Positions 6,838-15,623 of a stretch of 64,000 bases of DNA are shown one piece after another. The notes beneath the pieces are model-generated. The model ran no database searches. It was not told where the DNA came from and saw nothing but the letters and a program-made list of their open reading frames with translations. This stretch comes from Winogradskya consettensis. GTDB taxonomy: Bacteria; Actinomycetota; Actinomycetes; Mycobacteriales; Micromonosporaceae. How positions within the stretch are numbered: position 1 is the stretch's first letter; every line of letters starts with the position of its first letter. The position numbers and the translations under genes are program-made. The stretch is from assembly GCF_018332715.1 (NCBI RefSeq), contig NZ_BOQP01000024.1:62001-126000 (forward strand), written 5' to 3'.

Positions 6838-9807
6838 TCAGCAGGGTGGCTCGTACGGCAATCCGGGAATGTCGCGTTCCCATTGGGCGCGGGTAATGCG
6901 TTCGCCGCTGCCCGCGCAGAGCGCCCGGGAGTTGATGCCGGGATCCAGCTCCCAGACATCGGCCAGACCGTGCTCCATCGCGGCGACCAAGGTGTGATCG
7001 TCACCGGCGAACGCCAGCGACCTGCCGGCACCCGGGCCGATGTGGACGACGCCCTCGAGGGTCACCGTCCGTGCCGCGATCCGGTAGTAGCGCAGCGTCC
7101 TGTCCCGCCCGATGGTGGCCACCCGGGCACCGTCGGGGCTCATCGCGACCTCGTAGACGTCGCCGGTGTCCTGCATTGTCGCGAGCACCTGCAGCTCGCC
7201 GTCGCCGAGCCGCCAGACCCTGACGGTGCCGGCCCGGTCGGCGGCGGCCATCAGGCGTCCCCCGCGATCCGTGGCGAGATCGAGCAGGGAGTAGCCGCCG
7301 GCGCACCGGGCGCCGGTGTCGTCCCGGGTGAACGTCCCGCCCGCGCAGACCGGCGCGATCAGCTCGGCCCGTGCCGGATCGGAAACGTCCCAGAGCTCGG
7401 CCGCCGGGCTGTTCAGCCCGCCGGAGACCAGTACCGGGCCACCGCCCGGGGGATGCAGCACGTCCAGGTTGGTCACACTGCCGTAGTGGGCGACGATCGT
7501 GCCGAGCGGCGCGCCACCGGACGGCCCGGTGGTGTCGACCAGCGTGATCTGACGGCTCGAGTCACCGATCGCCAGGACATGGTCGTCGACGAACGCAACC
7601 GACCACGCAGCGCACTCCTTGCCCTCGACACAGACGTCGGGAAGGCCTGCGATCGTCCACTCCCCCGACTTCGCCGGGCGGCCGGGGTCTTTCGTATCGA
7701 CAGTGACCAGCCTGTTGCCCGAGAGGATGGCGAGTCGTGAACCGTCCGGGTTGAAGGCCAGAACCTCGACGGAGGCTCCCGCGGGCAACGACCCGAGCGG
7801 CAGCGGCGGCCCCTCCTGCCGGACGTCCCACAGCGCCAGGGTGTCCCCGCTCACCGAGGCCAGCACGTTCTCGTGAACCGCGATGGTCCCGCCCGGACGC
7901 GCGGAGACGGCACCCGGCTGGCGGCCGTCCGCGAGCTGCCAGATCCGCAGCGTGCTGTCGTCCTGCCGCCCGGCGCCGCCCGGGCCGGTGTTGGTGCCCG
8001 GGGACAGCATCATCAACTGCCGGCCGCTAGGGCTGAACCCGAACGCGTCGGTGTTGTTCGCATCGAACTCAGGGACCAGGAACGTCGCCACGAGAGGGGG
8101 TACGTCGTCGTCCAGGCCGTTGTTCCAGACCTGGACATTGCCGTCCTCGGTCACCGCCGCCAATTGTCCCTGCGGACCGGTTGCCGCCTCGAGGACCTGC
8201 GCACCCGGGTCGGCGACCGGCAGCGCGGCAGGGGACGCCACCGCACCGGTGGGCCCGACCCGCCAGCGCCGCGCCGGGGACTCCCGGCCACCGCTCAACG
8301 CCCAGCCGCCCTCCGGGGCGTAGGCGAAGCTCTGCACGTCGCCGAGGGCGGGAACGAGCGGGAGAACCCGTGGCTTCGCCGGATCGGACACGTCGACGAA
8401 GGCTGGGCCGCGGCTGACGTCCGAGAACACGAGCCGCCTGGCACCGGGCGCGAAGGCGAGCCTGCTGTAACTGCGCTCCTCGAGCATCGGCAGGGCCGTC
8501 GCCGACAGGAGGCGAGGTGCCGCGGGATCAGCGACGTCCCACATCCGGAGCTCGTGCTTCCAGTCGACGGTCGCCACCAGTCCGGCGGCACCGGTCGCCA
8601 GCAGGTCGACGACGTCGCGGTGACCGGCGAGCGAAGGAAGCTCCCGGGGATGCGACGGGTCCTGGACGTCCCAGATCCGGACGGCGGTGTCGTAACCGGC
8701 CGCGATCCGGCGTCGCTCGCCGGGAAGGAACACGATGCCCTGACTGATCCCGTGCCCGAGCGGGATCGTGCCGGCCTCGGTCAGGCTCTTCGTGCCGAGC
8801 AGCCGGATGACGCCGTCGGTGGCCGGATGGGTGGTGCCGAGCGTCGTGTATTCGTCGTTGCCGCTGCGGGCCAGGGCCAGGACCCCGCCGTCGGTGCTGA
8901 ACGCGGCGAGTTCCGCGTCGACCCGCACCTCCTGCGGGATGGACCGGCCGGCGGCCAGGGCACCGGCGACCTGCGGTGTACGGCTGATCCTGCTCGCCGC
9001 GGCGAGCATCTGCCGGGCCAGCCCGGGCTGGGTATCGGTGATCGTCGCCGCCTCGGCGACGAGCTGGTTGGCCAGCGCGGTGTCGCGTTGCCGGACGGCC
9101 TCGCCACGGGCCCGGAAGGCGACGACGGCCAGTGCCGACGCGACGAGTGCCAGCGTGGTGACCAGCGCCGTCGCGCCGAGCGCGGCACGCAGCGTGCGCC
9201 GCTGCTGCCGGAGGTGCTCACCGACGAGCGTGTCCTTGTCGACCCCCTGGATCGGGGCGGCGAAATCCGCCACCACGTCGCCGATCCGGCGCCTGCGTCC
9301 CGCGCCGGACTCCACCGGCCCACGCACCGTACGCAGGTCGGTCCACAGAGGCACATGCCGCAGCGCAGCCACCAGATCGGGCGGGAGCGCATCGGTCAAC
9401 TCGGGGTCGATCCGCTGGTTGTCCACGGTGGTGGCGATCCGGCCGTCGGTCAGCGCGATGAGCACCCGGGTCGCCGCCGGGTCCTTGGCGAGCCAGAGGC
9501 CGACCTCCTGGCGGACCCAGGACGACGCCGCCGAGTCGGGTGACGCCATGAGCAGCAGCCAGTGGGACGCGTTGATCGCCTCGACGAGCTGCTGCGGCAG
9601 GCTGGGCGCGGCCGGCAGATTGGTGGCGTCCCGGAAGACGCGCAGGGGCCGGCGGCGTGCCCCGGCCGGCGCCGTCGGGAAGACGGGCTGATGCCGGTAG
9701 AAGGGCACGCCGAAGCGGCGGATCTCGCGCTGCAGGGTCGCGGCCAGTTCCTGGTCACGCCGATGCGCGTACGAGATGAAGACGTGGAACCGGGTGTCGT
9801 CCGGCAT
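6838..9807 (-). CDS. TIR domain - transmembrane - WD40-like repeat protein
   Basis: The 989-residue protein has three parts. Residues 8-150 form a TIR domain: FHVFISYAHRRD, then RPLRVFRDATNLP, SHWLLLMASPDSAASSWV and Glu101 in WVRQEVGLWL, the position of the catalytic Glu in NAD-cleaving TIR domains. A single membrane helix spans about 208-232 and is followed by a charged helix. From about 285 to the end there are many WD40-like blades with phrases such as VRIWDVQDPSHP, LRMWDVADP, VQVWNNG and VRVWRLGDG. The likely role is sensing through the propeller with a TIR effector, but neither NADase activity nor a defence role is shown here. I chose the ATG at 9807 because it starts just before the domain; an in-frame extension reaches 9960. 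Confidence 0.87.
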   Translation of the reverse strand: MPDDTRFHVFISYAHRRDQELAATLQREIRRFGVPFYRHQPVFPTAPAGARRRPLRVFRDATNLPAAPSLPQQLVEAINASHWLLLMASPDSAASSWVRQEVGLWLAKDPAATRVLIALTDGRIATTVDNQRIDPELTDALPPDLVAALRHVPLWTDLRTVRGPVESGAGRRRRIGDVVADFAAPIQGVDKDTLVGEHLRQQRRTLRAALGATALVTTLALVASALAVVAFRARGEAVRQRDTALANQLVAEAATITDTQPGLARQMLAAASRISRTPQVAGALAAGRSIPQEVRVDAELAAFSTDGGVLALARSGNDEYTTLGTTHPATDGVIRLLGTKSLTEAGTIPLGHGISQGIVFLPGERRRIAAGYDTAVRIWDVQDPSHPRELPSLAGHRDVVDLLATGAAGLVATVDWKHELRMWDVADPAAPRLLSATALPMLEERSYSRLAFAPGARRLVFSDVSRGPAFVDVSDPAKPRVLPLVPALGDVQSFAYAPEGGWALSGGRESPARRWRVGPTGAVASPAALPVADPGAQVLEAATGPQGQLAAVTEDGNVQVWNNGLDDDVPPLVATFLVPEFDANNTDAFGFSPSGRQLMMLSPGTNTGPGGAGRQDDSTLRIWQLADGRQPGAVSARPGGTIAVHENVLASVSGDTLALWDVRQEGPPLPLGSLPAGASVEVLAFNPDGSRLAILSGNRLVTVDTKDPGRPAKSGEWTIAGLPDVCVEGKECAAWSVAFVDDHVLAIGDSSRQITLVDTTGPSGGAPLGTIVAHYGSVTNLDVLHPPGGGPVLVSGGLNSPAAELWDVSDPARAELIAPVCAGGTFTRDDTGARCAGGYSLLDLATDRGGRLMAAADRAGTVRVWRLGDGELQVLATMQDTGDVYEVAMSPDGARVATIGRDRTLRYYRIAARTVTLEGVVHIGPGAGRSLAFAGDDHTLVAAMEHGLADVWELDPGINSRALCAGSGERITRAQWERDIPGLPYEPPC

Positions 9808-9984
9808 AGCACCGCCGGGCTCGGGAGGCATCGAGCCAACCAACCATGTGCCGGCCATGGAACACGTCGGAGAATCGCATTCCCGACAGGATGGTTCCTG
9901 CTGGGTGACGTCGGCCCAGCGTTCGCGGACGCGTTCGAGGCCGTTCTGGCGCCGGTTCACGCGCGGGGGACCGTGACGGACCGC

Positions 9985-11211
9985 TCAGCGCAGCCGTCGC
10001 ACCTGCTGGCGCCAGTGCCGGGCGGCTTCGGGGTCGCCGGCTTCCTCTTCGAGTTTGGCGAGGCCGAGCATGACCGACATGGCGACATCGGAGTGGCCGG
10101 TGCCCAGGGCGCGGTGGTACCAGTAGCGGGCGAGGTCCCATTCCATGTCCTCGCGGTCGAGGTCGCCGAGGGCCTTCATGGCGGGTGGGGCGCTTTCCGG
10201 GTGGTCGGTGTCGACCGTGCGGCGCCACCAGCCGCGGGCGGCCTTGGTGTCGCCCTCGTCGAGGGTCATGCTGCCCAGCAGGAGCATCACGGGGGCCAGG
10301 GCGGGGTCGCCGGTGGCGGCGAGTTCGGCGCACCACTTACGGCTGTCCGAAACTTCCCCCCTGTCGTACGCGCTGAGCGCCACCCGTAGCCGCGTCGCAC
10401 CGTCCAATGTGTCGCAGGCGTGGCGCCAGACGGCGTCGCAGATGCTGCCCTCGGTGACCACGGCGAGCAGCGGGTGCGGGCGCAGGTGGCCGCCGGGAAG
10501 CTCCTCGACGAGGCGGGTGGAGCGGGCCCAGGAGAGGTCGGGGGTGGCGCCGTGCAGGCGGCGGAGCAGGCCGCGGTCGAGGCGGCCGGGCATACCGATG
10601 CGGCCCCAGTCGGTGATGATCCGGAGCACGGCGCGCTGCTCGATGGTGGCCGCGGTGAGGGCTTCGGCGACCCGGTCACGCTCACCGACCCCTTGACGGG
10701 TACGCCCGGACGCCGCGACGATCTCCGCGTGCTGGGAGAGCGCGCTGGTCACGGGGGCGGGGACGTGGGAGCCGGTGACGACTTCCGTGTCGGCGGTGGC
10801 GCAGATGCGCAGGCCCTCGGGCAGGGTGCTGAGCAGCCGGGCGTCGATCTGTTCGAGCAGGCCGGGAGTGAGCGCGTCGAGCCAGAGCACCGCCCGGTCG
10901 CCGTGGCGCAGCCGGCGGGCCGCCGCCGCGACGAAATGGCTCAGCGGGACACCGGGGTCGGGGATCGGCACGAGCAGCACGTGGTCGGGCAGGTGGCGGC
11001 GGGCGGCTTCGGCGAGGGCGCGGCTGGATCCGGCGAGCCGGCCGCTGTGCACCAGCGTCAGGGGGCGGCGGCTGCGCAGTGCGCGGGTGATGTCGTTGTC
11101 GTAGTCGCGGGGCTGGTAGTCACCGCCGCCGTCGTGCACGCCGAAGGCGCTGAGCGGTGCCTTCGCCACAGCAGTGGGCGGGGGCCGCCACACTTGCCGC
11201 CTCTTGAACAT
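9985..11211 (-). CDS. Degenerate P-loop NTPase-like protein with C-terminal TPR/Sel1-like repeats
   Basis: The 408-residue protein looks like a worn STAND-type protein. Residues 51-66 (TLVHSGRLAGSSRALAEA) sit where a Walker A loop would be but lack the Lys, and AVLWLDALTPGLLEQI at 107-121 resembles a Walker B strand. A middle section (AVLRIITDWGRIGMPGRLD) is typical of actinobacterial TPR-NTPase proteins. From about 285 there are helical repeats ending in LAKLEEEAGDPEAARHWRQQ. ATP hydrolysis seems unlikely, so a scaffold role is possible. It is transcribed toward the TIR gene with 177 bases between them and could form a unit with it. The family assignment is by motif recognition only. Confidence 0.68.
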   Translation of the reverse strand: MFKRRQVWRPPPTAVAKAPLSAFGVHDGGGDYQPRDYDNDITRALRSRRPLTLVHSGRLAGSSRALAEAARRHLPDHVLLVPIPDPGVPLSHFVAAAARRLRHGDRAVLWLDALTPGLLEQIDARLLSTLPEGLRICATADTEVVTGSHVPAPVTSALSQHAEIVAASGRTRQGVGERDRVAEALTAATIEQRAVLRIITDWGRIGMPGRLDRGLLRRLHGATPDLSWARSTRLVEELPGGHLRPHPLLAVVTEGSICDAVWRHACDTLDGATRLRVALSAYDRGEVSDSRKWCAELAATGDPALAPVMLLLGSMTLDEGDTKAARGWWRRTVDTDHPESAPPAMKALGDLDREDMEWDLARYWYHRALGTGHSDVAMSVMLGLAKLEEEAGDPEAARHWRQQVRRLR

Positions 11212-11427
11212 CGTCGGCCCGCCGTCCTCGAAAGATCAATGAGGTTACCGATCGGCGGCCTCGCCAGTGACGCAGCGACCCCACGACGCAGCGACCCAGT
11301 TACGCAGCGACGTCGTGGGCCACGTGCGGGCACGTTACAGCCCGGGTACAGACGTGTTACCGGCCTTCGTTCGATCTGGCTCAATCTACTCTTCATAAAG
11401 CTTTCGGCAATACGTGTGAACGACAGG
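11212..11427. other. Gene-free upstream region with direct and inverted repeats
   Basis: No convincing gene lies here. Three copies of ACGCAGCGAC occur at a 16-base period (11270, 11286 and 11302). They sit inside an inverted repeat with 9-base arms, CCCACGACG at 11280-11288 and CGTCGTGGG at 11311-11319. The block is 60-110 bases upstream of the leftward gene starting at 11211, a position suitable for a regulator site. Confidence 0.5.
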
Positions 11428-11463
11428 AAAGGGCGGCGGCCGCGTAAGCAGCCACCGCCCTTT
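11428..11463 (-). terminator. Rho-independent-type terminator of the sugar ABC operon
   Basis: The arms AAAGGGCGGCGG (11428-11439) and CCACCGCCCTTT (11452-11463) pair with one mismatch around a 12-base loop. With A-tracts on one side and T-tracts on the other, it can terminate in both directions. It lies 112 bases beyond the stop of the leftward permease gene. Confidence 0.7.
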
Positions 11464-11574
11464 ATCCCCTATCACCCTCCCGCCGCGGGTTCCGCCTCAC
11501 CAAGCGGGTCCGCGGCGTGAGTCAGGTCCGCGCCGGCACCGTCTCATCTCCCGATACCGGCGCGGAGACTTCGA

Positions 11575-12825
11575 TCAGCGGGAGGCACCCGCCCGGCGCT
11601 TCGACCACACGTCGAACGCGACCGCGGCGAGCAGGACCGCGCCCTTGACGAGCATGACCTGCTCGCTCGGGGCACCGATCAGGCTCATGCCGTTGTTGAT
11701 GACACCCATGATCAGGCCACCGGTGATGGCGCCGACGACCTTGCCGACACCGCCCTGGACCGCCGCGCCGCCGATGAAGGCCGCCGCGATCGCGTCGAGC
11801 TCGAACGAGTTGCCCGCCGTCGGGTTCGCCTGGTTGAGGCGGCCCGCGAAGACGATGCCGGCGACGGCCGCGAGCACGCCCATGTTGACGAACAGCCAGA
11901 AGACGACGCCCTTGACCTTGACGCCGGACAGCGTCGCGGCCTGCAGGTTGCCACCGACCGCGTAGATCTGGCGGCCGAAGACCGCCCGGTTGGTGACCAC
12001 GGAGTAGCCGATGACCAGAATGGCCAGCAGCACCAGGACCCACGGGAGGTTGCGGAACCGGGCGAGCTGGATGATCACGGCCATGACGACCACCGCGGCG
12101 ATGACGATCTTCGCGATGAACATCCCGAACGGCTCGACGACCTGCAGGTACTTCTGGCGCCCGGCGCGGGTGCGCCACTGGCTCCAGAAGATGGCGCCGA
12201 CCACGAGCAGGCCCACGATGATGCTGAACAGGTCGGCGCCGCCGAGGCTGCCGAGCCCGATGTTGCCGAGGTAGCCGCCGGTGAAGCCGTTGGTCAGGGT
12301 GCGGACCTCGTCCGGGAACGGGCCGATGCCCCGGTTGCCCAGGATCATCAGGGTGACCGCGCGGAACAGCAGCATGCCGGCGAGCGTGACGATGAAGGCC
12401 GGGATCCCGAAGTACGCGATCCAGTAGCCCTGCCACGCGCCGATCAGACCACCGAAGACCAGCGTCACCAGCAGCGCGATCGGCCACGGGACGTCCCAGT
12501 TGACCATCATGACGGCCGCGAAGGCGCCGGTCGCTGCGACCACGGAACCGACCGACAGGTCGATGTGGCCGGCGATGATGATCAGGATCATCCCGATCGC
12601 CAGGATCAGGATGTAGGAGTTCTGGATGATGATGTTGCTGATGTTCTGCGGTGCGAGCAGGTCGCCGCCCGTGAGGATGGCGAACAGCACCACGATCAGC
12701 GCGAACGCGATGTAGATGCCGCTCTCGCGCAGATTGATGTTGAACTTGCGCGGGGAGTTACCCGGTTCGGAGGCCGAAGGCGTGCCGAGCGCGAGGTCCG
12801 CGTTGGTTGGTGCCACGCTGGTCAC
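11575..12825 (-). CDS. mmsB: Multiple-monosaccharide ABC transporter permease (MmsB/GguB type)
   Basis: This is the membrane channel subunit of a CUT2-family sugar importer, 416 residues long with about ten hydrophobic helices. NISNIIIQNSYILILAIGM and GHIDLSVGSVVAATGA are characteristic of ribose/xylose/arabinose-type permeases, and the length exceeds RbsC (about 320), as expected for the MmsB/GguB group. The start is GTG at 12823-12825, overlapping the ATPase stop by four bases, so the two are translationally coupled. Substrate preference for L-arabinose is inferred from the neighbouring isomerase gene and is not seen in the protein itself. Confidence 0.92.
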   Translation of the reverse strand: MTSVAPTNADLALGTPSASEPGNSPRKFNINLRESGIYIAFALIVVLFAILTGGDLLAPQNISNIIIQNSYILILAIGMILIIIAGHIDLSVGSVVAATGAFAAVMMVNWDVPWPIALLVTLVFGGLIGAWQGYWIAYFGIPAFIVTLAGMLLFRAVTLMILGNRGIGPFPDEVRTLTNGFTGGYLGNIGLGSLGGADLFSIIVGLLVVGAIFWSQWRTRAGRQKYLQVVEPFGMFIAKIVIAAVVVMAVIIQLARFRNLPWVLVLLAILVIGYSVVTNRAVFGRQIYAVGGNLQAATLSGVKVKGVVFWLFVNMGVLAAVAGIVFAGRLNQANPTAGNSFELDAIAAAFIGGAAVQGGVGKVVGAITGGLIMGVINNGMSLIGAPSEQVMLVKGAVLLAAVAFDVWSKRRAGASR

Positions 12826-14369
12826 CGCGCGACCTCCGTTCCGTGGGTCGTCATCAGGGTCATCAGACCCTCCTGGGTGGCGTCGGCGCGGTTCACCTCT
12901 CCGGTGATCCGGCCTTCCGCCAGGGTGTAGATCCGGTCGCAGAGGCCGAGCAGCTCGGGCAGCTCGCTGGAGATGACCAGCACGCCCTTACCCTCGTCGG
13001 CGAGCCGGTTGATGATCGTGTAGATCTCGTACTTCGCGCCGACGTCGATGCCGCGGGTCGGCTCGTCGAGGATCAGCACCTCGGGATCCGTGAAGATCCA
13101 CTTCGACAGCACAACCTTCTGCTGGTTGCCGCCGGAGAGCTTCCCGACGATGCTGCCGACGCTGGGCGCCTTGATGTTCATCGACGAGCGGTACTCGTTG
13201 GCGACCTTGAATTCCTCGTTGTCGTCGACCCAGCCGCCCTTGGCGAGTTTCTTCAGGCCCGCCGCGGAGACGTTGCGCTTGATGTCCTCGATGAGGTTCA
13301 GGCCGTACCGCTTGCGGTCCTCCGTGGCGTACGCGATGCCGTGCTTGATCGCGTCCTGGACCGACTTGAGGTGGACCTCTCTGCCGTCCCGGAAGACCTT
13401 GCCGGAGATGTCGACGCCGTACGAGCGGCCGAAGACGCTCATCGCCAGCTCCGTGCGCCCGGCGCCCATCAGCCCCGCGAGGCCGACGATCTCGCCACGG
13501 CGCACGTTGAGGCTGGCGTTACGCACGACGACCCGCCCGTGCTGGGTGGGGCTGTGCACCGTCCAGTCCTCGATGCGCAGCACCTCCTCGCCGACGTGCG
13601 ACTCGTGCGGCGGGAACCGGTTGTCCAGGTCGCGGCCGACCATGCCCGAGATGATCTTGTCCTCGGTGACCTCGTCCGCGACGAGGTCCATGGTCTTGAT
13701 GGTGCGCCCGTCCCGGATGATCGTGACCCGGTCCGAGATCGCCATGACCTCGTTGAGCTTGTGCGAGATGATCACGCAGGTGATGCCCTCGTCACGCAGG
13801 CCGCGCAGCAGCGCGAGCAGGTGGTCCGAGTCCTCGTCGTTGAGCGCCGCGGTGGGCTCGTCGAGGATCAGGAGCCGGACCTGCTTGGAGATCGCCTTGG
13901 CGATCTCCACGAGCTGCTGCTTGCCGACGCCGAGATCGACCACCTGCGTGGTCGGGTTCTCGCGGAGGCCGACGCGGCGCAGGAGCTCCGCGGCGGCGGC
14001 GTTCGTCTTGTTCCAGTCGATCAACCCGCGGGTTGCCTGCTCGTTGCCGAGGAAGATGTTCTCCGCGATCGAGAGGTTGGGGGCGAGCGCCAGCTCCTGG
14101 TGGATGATGACGATGCCCTTGTGCTCGCTGTCGCGGATGCCGGCGAACCGGCACGGCTCGCCGTCGAAGAGAATCTCTCCGTCGTACGAGCCGTGCGGGT
14201 AAACGCCCGACAACACCTTCATCAGCGTGGACTTGCCGGCGCCGTTCTCCCCGCAGATCGCGTGGATCTCTCCGCGGCGCACGTCCAGCGTGACGTCCTG
14301 CAGGGCCTTGACGCCGGGGAACGTCTTGGTGATGTCCTGCATCCGAAGGATGGTGTCGGAGTCGGTCAC
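12822..14369 (-). CDS. mmsA: Multiple-monosaccharide ABC transporter ATP-binding protein (MmsA/GguA type)
   Basis: The 515-residue protein carries two ATPase modules in tandem, as in all CUT2 sugar importers. The first has an intact Walker A (GENGAGKSTLMKVLSG), a Q-loop region (IIHQELALAPNLSIAENIFLG) and Walker B LLILDEPTAAL. The second has a degenerate Walker A (GLMGAGRTELAMSVFG), signature LSGGNQQKVVLSKW and Walker B VLILDEPTRGID. It powers uptake with the permease encoded next. A GTG start overlaps the upstream binding-protein stop by four bases. Confidence 0.94.
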   Translation of the reverse strand: MTDSDTILRMQDITKTFPGVKALQDVTLDVRRGEIHAICGENGAGKSTLMKVLSGVYPHGSYDGEILFDGEPCRFAGIRDSEHKGIVIIHQELALAPNLSIAENIFLGNEQATRGLIDWNKTNAAAAELLRRVGLRENPTTQVVDLGVGKQQLVEIAKAISKQVRLLILDEPTAALNDEDSDHLLALLRGLRDEGITCVIISHKLNEVMAISDRVTIIRDGRTIKTMDLVADEVTEDKIISGMVGRDLDNRFPPHESHVGEEVLRIEDWTVHSPTQHGRVVVRNASLNVRRGEIVGLAGLMGAGRTELAMSVFGRSYGVDISGKVFRDGREVHLKSVQDAIKHGIAYATEDRKRYGLNLIEDIKRNVSAAGLKKLAKGGWVDDNEEFKVANEYRSSMNIKAPSVGSIVGKLSGGNQQKVVLSKWIFTDPEVLILDEPTRGIDVGAKYEIYTIINRLADEGKGVLVISSELPELLGLCDRIYTLAEGRITGEVNRADATQEGLMTLMTTHGTEVAR

Positions 14370-15493
14370 TTCAGGTCGGCCTCGGTGTAGTAGCCGGTGT
14401 CGATGAGCTGAGCCTTGTAGTTCGACTTGTCGACGATGACCGAGTCGAGCAGCTGCGCCGGGACGACCTTGACACCGTTGTTGTAGTCGGTGGTGTTGTT
14501 GGTGGTCGGCGTCTTGCCCTGCAGGACCGCGTCGGCCATCTCGACCGTGGTCTTGGCCAGCGCGCGGGTGTCCTTGTAGATGGTGCTGTACTGCTCACCC
14601 TTGATGATCGACTTCACCGAGGCAGCCTCGGCGTCCTGACCGGTGACGATCGGGAACGGCTGCGCGGCGGTGCCGTAACCGTTGCTCTTCAGCGCGGAGA
14701 GGATACCGATCGAGAGACCGTCGTAGGGCGACAGCACGCCGGAGACCTTCGCGCCGCTGCGGTACGTCGAGGTCAGCAGGTTCTCCATGCGGTCCTGCGC
14801 GACCTTCGGCTGCCAGCGCAGCGTGGCGGCCTGCTTGAAGTCCTTCTGGCCGCTCTTGACGACGATGGTGCCCTTGTCGATGTACGGCTTGAGCACGCTC
14901 ATCGCGCCGTTGAAGAAGAACGTCGCGTTGTTGTCGTCGGGCGAACCGGCGAAGAGCTCGACGTTGAACGGGCCCTTGGCGGTGCCCTCGGAGCCGTCCG
15001 CGTTGAGGACCTTGAGACCGGTCAGCAGCGAGGTGGCCTGCTGGACGCCGACCTTGTTGTTGTCGAACGTGGCGTAGTAGTCCACGTTCGGGCTGTTGCG
15101 GATCAGGCGGTCGTACGCGATGACCGGGATGTTCGCGGCCTTCGCGTTCTCCAGCTGCGTGGTGATCGCCGTGCCGTCGATCGACGCGATGATCAGCAGC
15201 TTGGCGCCCTTGGTGATCTGGTTGTCGAGCTGCTGCGTCTGGGTCGGGATGTCGTCCTCGGCGTACTGGAGGTCGACCTTGTAACCGAGCGCCTCGAGCT
15301 GCTTCTTGACGTTGTCGCCGTCACTGATCCACCGCTCGGAGGATCGGGTCGGCATCGTCACACCGATCAGGGCGCCCTTGTTGTCGGTGGCGCCACTGCT
15401 CTGGTCGACGGACTTCTCGCTGGAACCGCAGGCGGCCATGGCCGCCGCCAGCGTGGTGGCCATGGCCACCGACGCGAGCCGGGTGAACTTCAT
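14366..15493 (-). CDS. chvE: Sugar-binding lipoprotein of the multiple-monosaccharide ABC importer (ChvE-like)
   Basis: The 375-residue protein is the extracellular sugar receptor of the importer. It starts with a lipoprotein signal (RLASVAMATTLAAAMAACGSS, Cys22 probably lipidated). The mature part has IGVTMPTRSSERWISDGDN, ASIDGTAITTQLENAKAANI and IVTGQDAEAASVKSI, as in ChvE and related pentose/hexose receptors. The ATG at 15493 is preceded by AGGGAG at good spacing; an in-frame extension to 15565 lacks support. It is the first gene of the operon and has its own promoter-like sequence and a palindrome upstream. Downstream genes overlap by four bases each. Confidence 0.92.
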   Translation of the reverse strand: MKFTRLASVAMATTLAAAMAACGSSEKSVDQSSGATDNKGALIGVTMPTRSSERWISDGDNVKKQLEALGYKVDLQYAEDDIPTQTQQLDNQITKGAKLLIIASIDGTAITTQLENAKAANIPVIAYDRLIRNSPNVDYYATFDNNKVGVQQATSLLTGLKVLNADGSEGTAKGPFNVELFAGSPDDNNATFFFNGAMSVLKPYIDKGTIVVKSGQKDFKQAATLRWQPKVAQDRMENLLTSTYRSGAKVSGVLSPYDGLSIGILSALKSNGYGTAAQPFPIVTGQDAEAASVKSIIKGEQYSTIYKDTRALAKTTVEMADAVLQGKTPTTNNTTDYNNGVKVVPAQLLDSVIVDKSNYKAQLIDTGYYTEADLK

Positions 15494-15553
15494 TGTTTCT
15501 CCCTGAAGGACTTTAAGGACTCTTGCGATCGGCACGCACGCACAAGTGAGATG

Positions 15554-15605
15554 ACTATCACGCACGTCCGATCAGAAGTGAACACTTCTCGACACTGTTG
15601 TTAGC
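15554..15605 (-). promoter_or_regulatory. Promoter and palindromic operator of the sugar ABC operon
   Basis: On the minus strand TTCACT (15577-15582) and GATAGT (15554-15559) are separated by 17 bases and resemble -35 and -10 boxes. AGAAGTGAACACTTCT (15574-15589) has perfect 7-base arms and covers the -35 box, so it may bind a repressor. Further upstream, TTGTTAGC (15598-15605) matches one half of the LacI-type operators found at araA and the regulator gene. Confidence 0.5.
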
Positions 15606-15623
15606 AGGGCGTTACTTACTTAC

